From the NCBI RefSeq assembly GCF_040958095.1, contig NC_091188.1, forward strand, positions 2,812,681-2,876,680: a DNA stretch of 64,000 bases, written 5' to 3'. Every line of letters starts with the position of its first letter. The first letter of the stretch is position 1. Made by a program: the position numbers and the translations under genes. The notes beneath the pieces are model-generated. The model saw nothing but the letters and a program-made list of their open reading frames with translations. It was not told the origin of the DNA and made no database searches. Origin of the DNA: Procambarus clarkii (Eukaryota > Arthropoda > Malacostraca > Decapoda > Cambaridae). Below are positions 20,445 through 31,802 of the stretch, piece after piece.

Positions 20445-21818
20445 AGAACACGAGACGACCTTAACCACAGGAGGAAGAAGGATCACATAATGGCCCAGTA
20501 CGGTGATGGTCTGAAGAGCCACCAGGGCCATCATGGCGGTAAAGGCCATTATAGACACGAGGTCTATACTGGAAAGATACGAGACTACAAAGTCAGTTAT
20601 GGCCAAGATAACAGCAAGAAATATAGTCATGATCACAAGAAATATAACCAAGATGATCACGAGAAATATAATCAAGATGATAGCAAGAAATATAGCAAAT
20701 ATAGACACATGAGATATAGCCATGTCCATATGAAATATGGCCAAGATAACCGCAAGAAATATATTCAAGATGCCGACAAGAAATATGGCCAAGATAACAA
20801 TAAGAAATATGGCCAAGATAACCACAAGAAATATGGCCAAGATAACCAAAAGAAATATGACCAAGATAACCAAAAGAAATATGGCCAAGATGCCCACAAG
20901 AAATATGGCCAAGATAACCAAAAGAAATATGACCAAGATAACCAAAAGAAATATGGCCAAGATAACAATAAGAAATATGGCCAAGATGCCCACAAGAAAT
21001 ATGGCCAAGATGCCCACAAGAAATACGGCCAAGATAACCACAAGAAATATGGCCAAGATGCCCACAAGAAATACGGTCAAGATAACCACAAGAAATACGG
21101 CCAAGATAACCACAAGAAATATGGCCAAGATAACCACAAGAAATATGGCCAAGATGACCACAAGAAATACGGCCAAGATAACAACAAGAAATATGGTCAA
21201 GATAACAATAAGAAATATGGCCAAGATGACCAAAAGAAATATAACCAAGATAACCACAAGAAATATGGTCAAGATAACCACAAGAAATACGGGCAAGATA
21301 ACCACAAGAAATATGACCAAGATAACCACAAGAAATATGCCCAAGATGCCCACAAGAAATACAGGCAAGATAACCACAAGAAATATGGCCAAGATAACAA
21401 CAAGAAACATGGCCAAGACGACCACAAGAAATATGACCAAGATAACCACAAGAAATATGGCCAAGATAACCACAAGAAATACGGGCAAGATAACCACAAG
21501 AAATATGACCAAGATAACCACAAGAAATATGCCCAAGATGCCCACAAGAAATACAGGCAAGATAACCACAAGAAATATGGCCAAGATAACAACAAGAAAC
21601 ATGGCCAAGACGACCACAAGAAATATGACCAAGATAACCACAAGAAATATGGCCAAGATAACAACAAGAAACATAGTCAAGATACACACATAACATACGT
21701 TAAAAATTCCAGTCACTGGCAGCATGATCATGGTTTGAACATTTGTGTTCACCATTTATCACGTTACATCTCAAACCCTCCTCAAGTGACATTATTACAC
21801 ACCAAAACCAAACACTAA
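20445..21818 (+). CDS. repeat-rich terminal exon: eight-residue KKYGQDNH array
   Basis: The acceptor is TCTCTTCCCTTCTCCATAG. The frame is open in phase 0 from RTRDDLNHRRKKDHIMAQYG to a stop 457 codons later. After a Gly/His-rich lead (SHQGHHGGKGHYRHE) come about 40 tandem 24-bp units encoding KKYGQDNH, with D, N, A and H substitutions and two nearly identical higher-order blocks at about 21,290-21,680. The tail SSHWQHDHGLNICVHHLSRY is unique. Entry phase 0 matches the donors of gene A exons 3-5, so it could be an alternative last exon of gene A (protein about 958 aa plus exon 1). It could equally be the last exon of an unrecognised neighbour. The 465-codon minus-strand ORF over it is a shadow. 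Confidence 0.7.
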   Translation, partial: RTRDDLNHRRKKDHIMAQYGDGLKSHQGHHGGKGHYRHEVYTGKIRDYKVSYGQDNSKKYSHDHKKYNQDDHEKYNQDDSKKYSKYRHMRYSHVHMKYGQDNRKKYIQDADKKYGQDNNKKYGQDNHKKYGQDNQKKYDQDNQKKYGQDAHKKYGQDNQKKYDQDNQKKYGQDNNKKYGQDAHKKYGQDAHKKYGQDNHKKYGQDAHKKYGQDNHKKYGQDNHKKYGQDNHKKYGQDDHKKYGQDNNKKYGQDNNKKYGQDDQKKYNQDNHKKYGQDNHKKYGQDNHKKYDQDNHKKYAQDAHKKYRQDNHKKYGQDNNKKHGQDDHKKYDQDNHKKYGQDNHKKYGQDNHKKYDQDNHKKYAQDAHKKYRQDNHKKYGQDNNKKHGQDDHKKYDQDNHKKYGQDNNKKHSQDTHITYVKNSSHWQHDHGLNICVHHLSRYISNPPQVTLLHTKTKH

Positions 21819-22555
21819 TCAATTAATTTCATGCGCTATGGTACCCAGAGTACAAAATAATGTCGTAGGATGGACAGTAGCGGCTCAGAAATATCCTCGT
21901 TTCCCCTGCGTAGGATGGATAGGTCAGGTAGGTGGTGTGGCTCCGTGCTTTTTAGTACCCTTTATTTTGTACGTGGTGGCAAATCTAGAGAACTGTCTGG
22001 GTCACACCGGGATCGCGGCTGCCGGTCGAGCGGGAAAACTTTCGTCGTTCAAGCGTACCTGGGCGGACTTCGATCTCGTGTACTTCCTTGAAGGTAAGCT
22101 GCTTGGGCACTCTTGAGTCGGAAGTCGCTCCATGCAGTCTTCAGGGCTCCGGGAGCTGCTTCCGCTTGCTGGCGGCGTAATACCCATCGGTAATACACTA
22201 CAATTACCCTTGGTCGCTCTCTCCGGTTCCGCCTCAACAGCCACTCGAACTCTTGAGAGCTTCAGGCACATCGACAGACTTTAAGAAAAAAAAGAACCCT
22301 TTCGGCTTCATTCATGTATGTAGTGAGGCAGCTCTTGTGCGGCTTTCCTGACGTCTGTGACTCGGGTCTAAGATGCCTCGAGAGACCGCCTTCAAAAGCA
22401 CTACAGAACTTCGGAAACTTCAAGTCTTTCTAAGAAGACATTCTGATTTTGACTCTTTAACTGTCTCGTGGTATTCATTGTGTGACTACCAAAACATTCT
22501 TCAGTATGCACAATGATTCCTCCTCAAATACGGAAGCCTGATCAACAAGGAACAT

Positions 22556-22556
<1 letters not shown>
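21819..22556. other. intergenic, with one GC-rich open stretch
   Basis: Bases 21,980-22,095 are open in one plus frame and end in EG|GTAAGC, a good donor context, but I see no matching acceptor or family. The complementary strand is also open (22,002-22,271). A transposon fragment or unrecognised exon are both possible. Confidence 0.3.

Positions 22557-22628
<72 letters not shown>
22557..22628. repeat. (AT)n microsatellite
   Basis: About 36 AT units. Confidence 0.95.
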
Positions 22629-22630
<2 letters not shown>

Positions 22631-23177
22631 GGCTTGAGATCAGGAAAACATTTTAAACAGACATGACATTAAGTGTACAATTTTCAGGCCAATAAAGTGT
22701 AAATTATATGATGTTGAGTTTGCATTTGCGACAGTTGGATATGCCTTATTAGTGTTAAGCAAGTGATCCTTTATGAAAGCGGGCGCTCTTCGACTTGTGA
22801 AAGTAATCATTAATGAATACAGACCATCGTTGATGAGTTTAAGAACACTGTAATGAGTGGAGAAGGTGTTTGATGGTAATAATAACCATGTGTTGAGGAC
22901 GACTTCGTAGCACTTCACAGCTCATAAGCCGTTTAGAAGATACCGACACATCTCGTAAGTGGATACGTAAGTGTCTATCCTGACACTTTACTACTCTTTA
23001 TTACTCGAATTTAAAGTAGACACGCAGCTATTTATTCTATATCAGATAACTGTATCACGATCAATAGATCATCTGTAATCTATCTTTTTCCATTCAGCTA
23101 TATTTATTTATTATTTTCTGTGTGTAAATATAATTGCTCTCGTTACAGAGTTCATAATAATAATTCCTCTTCTGATT
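22629..23177. other. no gene seen
   Basis: AT-rich sequence, no supported ORF. Confidence 0.45.
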
Positions 23178-23375
23178 CAACCACTTGGGCTGGAGGGCAG
23201 AGCGACGGTCTCGCTTCATGCAGGTCAGGCGTTCAATCCCCGACTGTCCAAGTTTTTGGACACCATTCCTTTCCCTCGTCCCATCCCAAATCCTTATCCT
23301 GACCGCTTCCAAGTGCTATATAGTCGTAATGGCTTGGCAGTTTCTCCTGAAAATTCCATCCTTCCCTCCTCTTCT
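23178..23375 (+). mobile_element. SINE-1, tRNA-derived
   Basis: CCACTTGGGCTGGAGGGCAG, AGCGACGGTCTCGCTTCATG, GGCGTTCAATCCCCGACTG (B box), GGACACCATTCCTTTCC, TCCCAAATCCTTATCCTGAC and ATATAGTCGTAATGGC in the family order. Confidence 0.9.
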
Positions 23376-23819
23376 TATTTATTTTTATTTTTTTCAATCA
23401 AAATAGTTTGTCATCACTGTCTTAAACTTAAGTAATTTCCTTCTTCATAGTTGTGGATTCTGGTTCAAGAACAAACAATAAGGAAAAAGTAATTAAGAAA
23501 CTCTCTTGTTTATTTTGCTTTCCAGTTTCGATAAGTTGTTTGAGAGATGGGAAAAGCTGTCGTCTTTAATGGTCATTCCTCACCTTGAGTTACAGTGATA
23601 ATAACTGGCCACAAGAGGTCTTACAGTGATCAGATCTCACCTGTAGTTACAGTGATATTAACTGGTCGCAGGAGTTGTATAGCAGCTTATAGATTTAATC
23701 AGATATGAATAAAATAAATGAATTCTAGGTCAGCAATTGCAATAATGTTGGTAATGACCAGCAGTGATAATGTCCACAGTGATAATGTCCTGCAGTGATC
23801 AGAGCAAAAAATTATGTTG
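23376..23819. other. no gene seen
   Basis: AT-moderate sequence with loosely repeated CAGTGATAAT phrases (23,580-23,800). Confidence 0.45.
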
Positions 23820-24236
23820 GCCTCCTCCAGGTCCCTGCTGAAGTAGACTATAGTGGTGTCCTCCTCCAGGTCCCTGCTGAAGTAGACTATAGTCGTGGCC
23901 TCCTCCTCCAGGTCCCTGCTGAAGTAGACTATAGTCGTGGCCTCCTCCTCCAGGTCCCTGCTGAAGTAGACTATAGTCGTGGCCTCCTCCTCCAGGTCCC
24001 TGCTGAAGTAGACTATAGTAGTGGCCTCCTCCAGGTCCCTGCTGAAGTAGACTATAGTAGTGGCCTCCTCCAGGTCCCTGCTGAAGTAGACTATAGTAGT
24101 GGCCTCCTCCAGGTCCCTGCTGAAGTAGACTATAGTAGTGGCCTCCTCCAGGTCCCTGCTGAAGTAGACTATAGTCGTGGCCTCCTCCTCCAGGTCCCTG
24201 CTGAAGTAGACTATAGTGGTACCCCCCCTCCCCCCA
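23820..24236 (+). pseudogene. 39/42-bp coding-like array; possible relic of a third A/B-family exon 2
   Basis: About 11 tandem units of 39 or 42 bp begin CCTCCTCCAGGTCCCTGCTG and read in one frame as GLLQVPAEVDYSS (the 42-bp units add one Leu). Gene B exon 2 is built of 39-bp units that read SLLQDPTEAELSV and end LQQEPVEVDLVL. The two share period, frame and LLQxPxExD; by hand 24 of 39 bases match, including GCCTCCTCCAGG. The array ends GACTATAGTG|GTACC, which would be a phase 1 donor as in both genes. No signal-peptide segment precedes it and stops lie just upstream, so I treat it as a relic or an expanded fragment and not an active exon. Confidence 0.45.
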
Positions 24237-25731
24237 GGTCCCTAATTTCTCTCGAATTTTGGTATTCAGTATTTTTAATGAGATTTGCAGCTACAATTTG
24301 TACTTTTTCTAATACTAACGAAGGAATTGAAAGAACTTGAGTGTTCAGGGATTCATACCTGTATTGCTTAATTACTTTTACAAAAACTTGAAGCTCTGTT
24401 TTTTTTTTACACCGTGAACCACTTAGGAAATTAATAGAACAATTGTCGTTATTTAATTGACCTACTTCATTTATGCGTGGCAAAATCTGCAGCAAAATAC
24501 ATTTACTCGTTTAAAACTGCTCGTCGTTTATCTCCTAAAGTTAAAGTATTATAAATTATTATAAAGTTAAAGTATTATAAGTATCGCTCACGATACTTAT
24601 AATAATTAATAATAAATATTATTTGTTCACATATACACGTGTATTTTCTTGAATATATATACGTAACAAATGCAAAGTGCCAGCTGCAATGCAATCTTGG
24701 TGCCACCCACATTGCACGTTTAGTGCCAACTACATTGCAAGAACTTCTTGCCAGGGAAGATGATAGACAAATAGGAGAGCCTTACTTCTCACAGGCCTGA
24801 GTTCACTGCTCATCTTACAAGTTGTTTACTTCGATGACAAAAAAGAATTAAAGAACTAGAGTGTACAGAGATCTCGTGCCAATTGCCAGGAATATCTTGT
24901 TGGGGTTCTTAGAACGATAACTTTTGTATGTACAGGATTAGATTCCTCCCGTCGGCAGCAGAAGATGGCTCTTCCTGCCAGCAAGAGACGTCGACTCCTT
25001 CCTACGGCAGCAGAAGCACGCTCCTTTCTCTAGAAACAGCAACAGATTCTTCCTGCCGGTAGAAGGGACAAGTTCTCTTCCCCCCGCCAGTAGAAGCAAA
25101 CACCTGCCGTCAGGAAGAGCTCCCGTGGCAGAGGCGTCCTGCTGGCCTGCCAGGTACACACCAACCCTGAGCAAACACAAGCCAAGAGGCAAGTTCGTAT
25201 GTTTCCCTAAAAATACTTAGAGGAAGCAGCAGCCTGAAAGAGCGGAAGTTTTTCCCTGAGTCACAGAGGCAAGTGTAATGTTTGGGTACATACAACTGCA
25301 GCGAGGAAATTACTGGAGGCATAATGTTCACGAAAACCACTTTAATCATCCATCTGGTGTTCTTGGCAGATTGACTTTATGCGATGCTTGGGTTGGTTTG
25401 AGACGCTACTGGCGCATTAATCTTTTCATGAGACCTCAGAAGGTACCCAGGGAGCCATGAAGTTTATTATCCCCTCTTGATTCCAGCCACGGGCACAGAC
25501 GTCCTCCACTCTGTGCCTCTTCCAGGTGCCTCGAGGGAACAGAAAACTCGGGCGCCGTTGTCTTTATAACCAAGCCACGGAGAAATAAACATTAATTACA
25601 CGGAGCAAACATCACCCGGTGAAGTGTGAGTCAGGCAAACATCGGCTCCTGGGAAATGAAACTAATCTTGCTTTTGCCTTTAGTTATGAGACTATTACTA
25701 CGCTGCTTCACACCTCCGTGTGATATCTCCT
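24237..25731. other. no gene seen; some repeat-like GC-rich sequence
   Basis: 24,240-24,930 is AT-rich. 24,945-25,170 holds loosely repeated CTTCCTGCC and GCAGAAG phrases. 25,190-25,650 may be an unrecognised transposon fragment. No exons matching genes A or B exons 3-6 were found downstream of the 39-bp array. Confidence 0.4.
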
Positions 25732-25992
25732 GGGGGCCAGATTCAAGAAGCAGTTACGCAAGTACTTACGAACGTGTACATCTTTCCTTAATCTTTGACG
25801 GCTTTGGTTACACTTATTAAACAGTTTACAAGCATGAAAACTTTCTAATCAACTGTTGTTATTGTTATAAACAGCCTCCCGGGGCTTCGGAGCTCATTAA
25901 CTGTTTAATAAATGTAAACAAAGCCGCCAAAGATTGAGAAAAGATGGACAGGTTCGTAAGTGCTGGCGTAACTGCTTCGTGAAGCTGGCCCC
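25732..25992. mobile_element. MITE copy 2
   Basis: Terminal inverted repeats GGGGGCCAGATTCAAGAAGC and AACTGCTTCGTGAAGCTGGCCCC enclose the same inner blocks as copy 1 (TCTTTCCTTAATCTTTGACG, AAACAGTT, GGCTTCGGAGCTCATT, AAAGCCGCCAAAGATTGAG). No coding capacity. Confidence 0.9.
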
Positions 25993-26492
25993 TGGAGTCT
26001 GTAAAATGCACTCAACAATTGCAGGAACCATCTCCGATGCATATTACTGCTGACACTTCATAAGAAAGGAATATTAAGCCCAAGATTTAACTCAACAGGA
26101 CACTTTCTCTCGCAGAAATTGGACAAAGTGCTCACTTAATCTTGTTTATATTTCAACGTGAATTTTGAGTCGTAAAAACTAAGTTTGAAAATACATAAAT
26201 AACATGTTAATAATATTGTTAATGGTTCTCATAATTAGATATTTACTGGAGTTACAGTACTCGCAAAAATACCGACAACAAATATTGCAGAAAATGTAAT
26301 AGTTTTCGTGTATTTTTTAAGACATTAAGTCATTATACCGTAGTTGAGAATTAGACATCAAACCCACATTATTGGGAGTCTATTGTTTATGCCATTGTAT
26401 ACAAGGTACATATTTAATAGATGTGGTTGCAGTTCGAGGCTTATTTCCCCAATGCAACAACACTCTACAACTCATTTGTTGCATATATCTCC
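25993..26492. other. AT-rich, no gene seen
   Basis: Sequence leading into the 2-kb minisatellite. No supported ORF. Confidence 0.5.
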
Positions 26493-28505
26493 CACAGGTG
26501 TCTATAGAGTGCCTCACACCCTCCCACAGGTGTCTATAGAGTGCCTCACACCCTCCCACAGGTGTCTATAGAGTGCCTCACACCCTCCCACAGGTGTCTA
26601 TAGAGTGCCTCACACCCTCCCACAGGTGTCTATAGAGTGCCTCACACCCTCCCACAGGTGTCTATAGAGTGCCTCACACCCTCCCACAGGTGTCTATAGA
26701 GTGCCTCACACCCTCCCACAGGTGTCTATAGAGTGCCTCACACCCTCCCACAGGTGTCTATAGAGTGCCTCACACCCTCCCACAGGTGTCTATAGAGTGC
26801 CTCACACCCTCCCACAGGTGTCTATAGAGTGCCTCACACCCTCCCACAGGTGTCTATAGAGTGCCTCACACCCTCCCACAGGTGTCTATAGAGTGCCTCA
26901 CACCCTCCCACAGGTGTCTATAGAGTGCCTCACACCCTCCCACAGGTGTCTATAGAGTGCCTCACACCCTCCCACAGGTGTCTATAGAGTGCCTCACACC
27001 CTCCCACAGGTGTCTATAGAGTGCCTCACACCCTCCCACAGGTGTCTATAGAGTGCCTCACACCCTCCCACAGGTGTCTATAGAGTGCCTCACACCCTCC
27101 CACAGGTGTCTATAGAGTGCCTCACACCCTCCCACAGGTGTCTATAGAGTGCCTCACACCCTCCCACAGGTGTCTATAGAGTGCCTCACACCCTCCCACA
27201 GGTGTCTATAGAGTGCCTCACACCCTCCCACAGGTGTCTATAGAGTGCCTCACACCCTCCCACAGGTGTCTATAGAGTGCCTCACACCCTCCCACAGGTG
27301 TCTATAGAGTGCCTCACACCCTCCCACAGGTGTCTATAGAGTGCCTCACACCCTCCCACAGGTGTCTATAGAGTGCCTCACACCCTCCCACAGGTGTCTA
27401 TAGAGTGCCTCACACCCTCCCACAGGTGTCTATAGAGTGCCTCACACCCTCCCACAGGTGTCTATAGAGTGCCTCACACCCTCCCACAGGTGTCTATAGA
27501 GTGCCTCACACCCTCCCACAGGTGTCTATAGAGTGCCTCACACCCTCCCACAGGTGTCTATAGAGTGCCTCACACCCTCCCACAGGTGTCTATAGAGTGC
27601 CTCACACCCTCCCACAGGTGTCTATAGAGTGCCTCACACCCTCCCACAGGTGTCTATAGAGTGCCTCACACCCTCCCACAGGTGTCTATAGAGTGCCTCA
27701 CACCCTCCCACAGGTGTCTATAGAGTGCCTCACACCCTCCCACAGGTGTCTATAGAGTGCCTCACACCCTCCCACAGGTGTCTATAGAGTGCCTCACACC
27801 CTCCCACAGGTGTCTATAGAGTGCCTCACACCCTCCCACAGGTGTCTATAGAGTGCCTCACACCCTCCCACAGGTGTCTATAGAGTGCCTCACACCCTCC
27901 CACAGGTGTCTATAGAGTGCCTCACACCCTCCCACAGGTGTCTATAGAGTGCCTCACACCCTCCCACAGGTGTCTATAGAGTGCCTCACACCCTCCCACA
28001 GGTGTCTATAGAGTGCCTCACACCCTCCCACAGGTGTCTATAGAGTGCCTCACACCCTCCCACAGGTGTCTATAGAGTGCCTCACACCCTCCCACAGGTG
28101 TCTATAGAGTGCCTCACACCCTCCCACAGGTGTCTATAGAGTGCCTCACACCCTCCCACAGGTGTCTATAGAGTGCCTCACACCCTCCCACAGGTGTCTA
28201 TAGAGTGCCTCACACCCTCCCACAGGTGTCTATAGAGTGCCTCACACCCTCCCACAGGTGTCTATAGAGTGCCTCACACCCTCCCACAGGTGTCTATAGA
28301 GTGCCTCACACCCTCCCACAGGTGTCTATAGAGTGCCTCACACCCTCCCACAGGTGTCTATAGAGTGCCTCACACCCTCCCACAGGTGTCTATAGAGTGC
28401 CTCACACCCTCCCACAGGTGTCTATAGAGTGCCTCACACCCTCCCACAGGTGTCTATAGAGTGCCTCACACCCTCCCACAGGTGTCTATAGAGTGCCTCA
28501 CACCC
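26493..28505. repeat. 2-kb array of about 63 uniform 32-bp units
   Basis: The unit is CACAGGTGTCTATAGAG plus TGCCTCACACCCTCC. The printed pattern repeats exactly every 480 bp (15 units) and I see no substitution or indel over about 2,013 bp. Such uniformity points to recent expansion or efficient homogenisation; assembly collapse or expansion is also possible. There are no unique spacers, so this is not a CRISPR. Confidence 0.95.
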
Positions 28506-28622
28506 CGCATACTCAGCAGTATGTCAGAATTAAATACAAAAAAATCTTCTTCCGTAAAATAAACTAAAAAAAAACAGGAACCAAAACCAAGTAATTTTGT
28601 AATGTATCATGTAGTCAAGGAC
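28506..28622. other. short unique flank
   Basis: AT-rich spacer between the minisatellite and the 77-bp duplication. Confidence 0.5.
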
Positions 28623-28776
28623 CACTTGTCTTGCTTTGATGGCAACCGATGAATTTCCTGATTACAGTTTATCAGAGTATATATATTGAAATTTCTCAGC
28701 ACTTGTCTTGCTTTGATGGCAACCGAGGAATTTCTTGATTACAGTTTATCAGAGTATATATATTGAAATTTCTCAG
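28623..28776. repeat. 77-bp direct tandem duplication
   Basis: Two adjacent copies starting CACTTGTCTTGCTTTGATGG and ending ATTGAAATTTCTCAG, differing at about two positions. Confidence 0.95.
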
Positions 28777-28793
28777 CATACCTTATATATCGT

Positions 28794-29006
28794 TCAATAG
28801 TCAGGCGATGAGTCAGAATAACGTGGCTGAAGTATGTTGGCCAGACCACACGCTAGAAAGTGAAAGGACGACGACGTTTCGGTCCGTCCTGGACCATTCT
28901 CAAGTCGATTCGACTTGAATCGACTTGAGAATGGTCCAGGACGGACCGAAACGTCGTCGTCCCTTCACTTTCTAGTATGTGGTCTGGTCAACATCACTCA
29001 ATAGTC
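28794..29006 (-). mobile_element. palindromic retroposon, 195 bp, reverse orientation, 9-bp target duplication
   Basis: TCAATAGTC at 28,794-28,802 and 28,998-29,006. The full 3' end is at the left (AGGCGATGAGTCAGAATAACG) and the truncated 5' end at the right (GTGGTCTGGTCAACATCAC). The arms meet at CTCAAGTCGATTCGACTTGA. Confidence 0.9.
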
Positions 29007-29687
29007 CTTGTCACTCTTTAATTACAACGTTTATGTCGCTGAGTATATCCTTTCTAGAGTTTAGTATACTCACGTGGTATACCCTTGCTATCATTTAGTA
29101 TTAAAATTATATATCTCAGTATGCCATTGATATCGCTAAATTTGCCATTTCTATCGTTATATATACGTTTTGTATCGTTAAGTAGGCGTATCATTATACT
29201 AAGTATATCATGTATTTCGCTCAGTGTATCTCGATTAATTTACCATATCCATATTATATTCAAGTATGCGTATCGCTAAGTATATCCTTTCAATTATTCA
29301 GTATACACGTAAAATTTATTCTGCTCGTTATGTCATACACAATGCTCAGTATACTATACATAATGCTCAGTATATTAATGATATAGCTTTGTCTACAATT
29401 CATATACTTTAGTACACTACTTAAATCGATTACAATGCCAATTACAGACCTAAATGCTTAATTAAAATCGAATATAATACCAATTAAAGGGTTCAATACC
29501 CCATTATTATCACCCCAGTATATGATTATATCAAGTCTTACTGAAGCTTGAAGTAAGACTTATCATGCAAGAATGACACATACAAAATAGACTTTCGTGA
29601 CCTGGAAGTCTCTGCTTGCATTAATGGTAAAGGAGCAACGGGACCAAAATACCGCTTTTGACAACACTCTTGGCTTTAATACGTGTC
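29007..29687. other. AT-rich, degenerate AGTAT-type repeats
   Basis: Short phrases of the type CGCTAAGTATA and CTCAGTATA recur at uneven spacing from 29,035 to 29,400. No gene. Confidence 0.5.
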
Positions 29688-29768
29688 TACGGGCTCACCA
29701 TAGCCCGTGCTACTTGGAACTTTGTTCCAGGTAGCGAATCTTTAACAACAACAACAACAATATGTGTC
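29688..29768 (+). mobile_element. short two-hairpin element with (AAC)n tail, copy 2
   Basis: Body from ACGGGCTCACCATAGCCCGT to GAATCTTT and a tail of about six AAC. Near-exact direct repeats flank it: AATACGTGTC before (29,678-29,687) and AATATGTGTC after (29,759-29,768), a 9 of 10 match, as expected for a retroposed copy. Confidence 0.75.
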
Positions 29769-29785
29769 ATGTTATAACTTCGGCT

Positions 29786-30070
29786 TCCGAGGTGTGTGTG
29801 TGTGTACTCCCCTAGTTGTGCTTGCAGGGGTTGTGCTAAGGCTCTTGGGTCCCGCCTCTCAACTGTCAATCAGCTGGTGTACAGGTTCCTGAGCCTACTG
29901 GGCTCTATCATATCTACATTTGAAACTGTGTATGGAGTCAACCTCCAACACATCACTGCCTAATGCATTCCATTTGTTAACTACTCTGACACTGAAAAAT
30001 TCTTTCTAATGTCTTTGTGGCTCATTTGGGTACTAAGTTTAAACCTGTGTCCCCTTGTTCGTGGTAAACC
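29786..30070 (-). mobile_element. LINE 3' end, minus orientation
   Basis: Reverse complement of the fragment at 53,820-54,017: (GT)n, ACTCCCCTAGTTGTGCTTGC, CCCGCCTCTCAACTGTCAAT, GGGCTCTATCATATCTACAT, TGTGTATGGAGTCAACCTCC. It continues further 5' (CACTGAAAAATTCTTTC, GGCTCATTTGGGTAC) than the other copies. Confidence 0.8.
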
Positions 30071-30121
30071 CGTGTTAAAGAGTTTGTCTTTGTCCACCCT
30101 GCCAATTCTTTTGTGTGTGTC

Positions 30122-30909
<788 letters not shown>

Positions 30910-30916
30910 AGTTTTA

Positions 30917-30934
30917 TGGGGGCCTGTCCTAGGA
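30917..30934 (+). promoter_or_regulatory. candidate primer binding site (tRNA-Pro-like)
   Basis: TGGGGGCCTGTCCTAGGA lies eight bases after the 5' LTR. It starts with TGG, as sites complementary to a tRNA 3' CCA do, and resembles the known tRNA-Pro-type site in its TGGGGGC and GTCC blocks, with mismatches. Inference. Confidence 0.45.
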
Positions 30935-31802
30935 GCCTCACTCAGGTACTGGTGCCAAGTGGTAATTTATGGTAAGCGTATTTAACTCTGTTAACGTAGC
31001 TTTACTATTTTTCATTCAATTTCATTTTTTATAAGGTGCGGTGTATTGTGCATTACGAGAGTAACATATAGTGAAGGTGAGACAACTTTGGATTACGTGG
31101 TGACTGTAGGCCGCAGTCATACTCTTAATTGGTCATCTCTCCCTCCTTGTTATTACTCGTATTTACCATCTATGTCCCTTGAATATTTCTCATTCTGACA
31201 GATCATCATATTGGTACCCTGGTACTGTGGTCTGCCCCGGGTCAAGAGTACCCAATCTTCTGCAATCTGACTGTAGGAGGACAAAGAGGGCCATAGTTCC
31301 TCTAGCTCGAACTTTAGTTGCTGAATTGGGACCTCAGCAGCGGTTCTCGTCACCAGTTGACACCTCGCACCCCTACACGTCAGTCAGAGATGATGATACA
31401 TACAACGGTAGGGAATTAGCTTATTTTTTCAGAGCACAAAAGTTCGCTAATTCTGTAAGTATCATATTAAATTCAGTGGGAAAAACTTGCTTTATGTCCT
31501 ATAGAGACTTGGCAAGGTATGCCTACATCCTTGGACTACCAATTTTACTTTTGAAGCATTTAACTGTTTCATTTGTTTTCGAAACTTTGTTTCATTTGTT
31601 AGTAGGATTTTCTTGCCCTTATTCTCTTACATGAGTACCGGGTACAAGATTTCCTGCGCCCTTGATTTAATTTAATCATTTAATATCTTTCACTTAACGT
31701 TAATTGTTAAAGATCACACAGGATAGGTACCAGTTGCCACGTTGTCCTGTTTCTGACATTTCATTATTGAACATTCGTGTACCTTTATTTGCTAATTTCA
31801 CC
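30935..31802 (+). other. retrotransposon leader
   Basis: Untranslated interior before the first ATG of the long ORF. An open plus frame at 31,179-31,634 has no recognisable domain and is probably chance. Confidence 0.5.

Noticed and set aside
20358-21755. 465-codon minus-strand ORF of hydrophobic VVILAIFLV repeats
   Set aside because: It is the antisense shadow of the 24-bp KKYGQDNH array, which has a good acceptor, phase and stop on the plus strand; a 24-bp unit without stops keeps several frames open.
22002-22271. Open GC-rich stretch as a gene on either strand
   Set aside because: A donor-like GGTAAGC exists but no acceptor, start or recognisable domain; both strands are equally open.
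26493-28505. CRISPR-like regular 32-bp periodicity
   Set aside because: There are no unique spacers between repeats, the units are head-to-tail, and the genome is eukaryotic.
31179-31634. 151-codon ORF in the retrotransposon leader
   Set aside because: No domain is recognisable and it lies between the primer site and the real gag start; probably chance.
31704-31802. Upstream extension of the retrotransposon ORF by 33 codons
   Set aside because: There is no ATG in the extension; the first ATG, in a good CACCATG context, is at 31,803.
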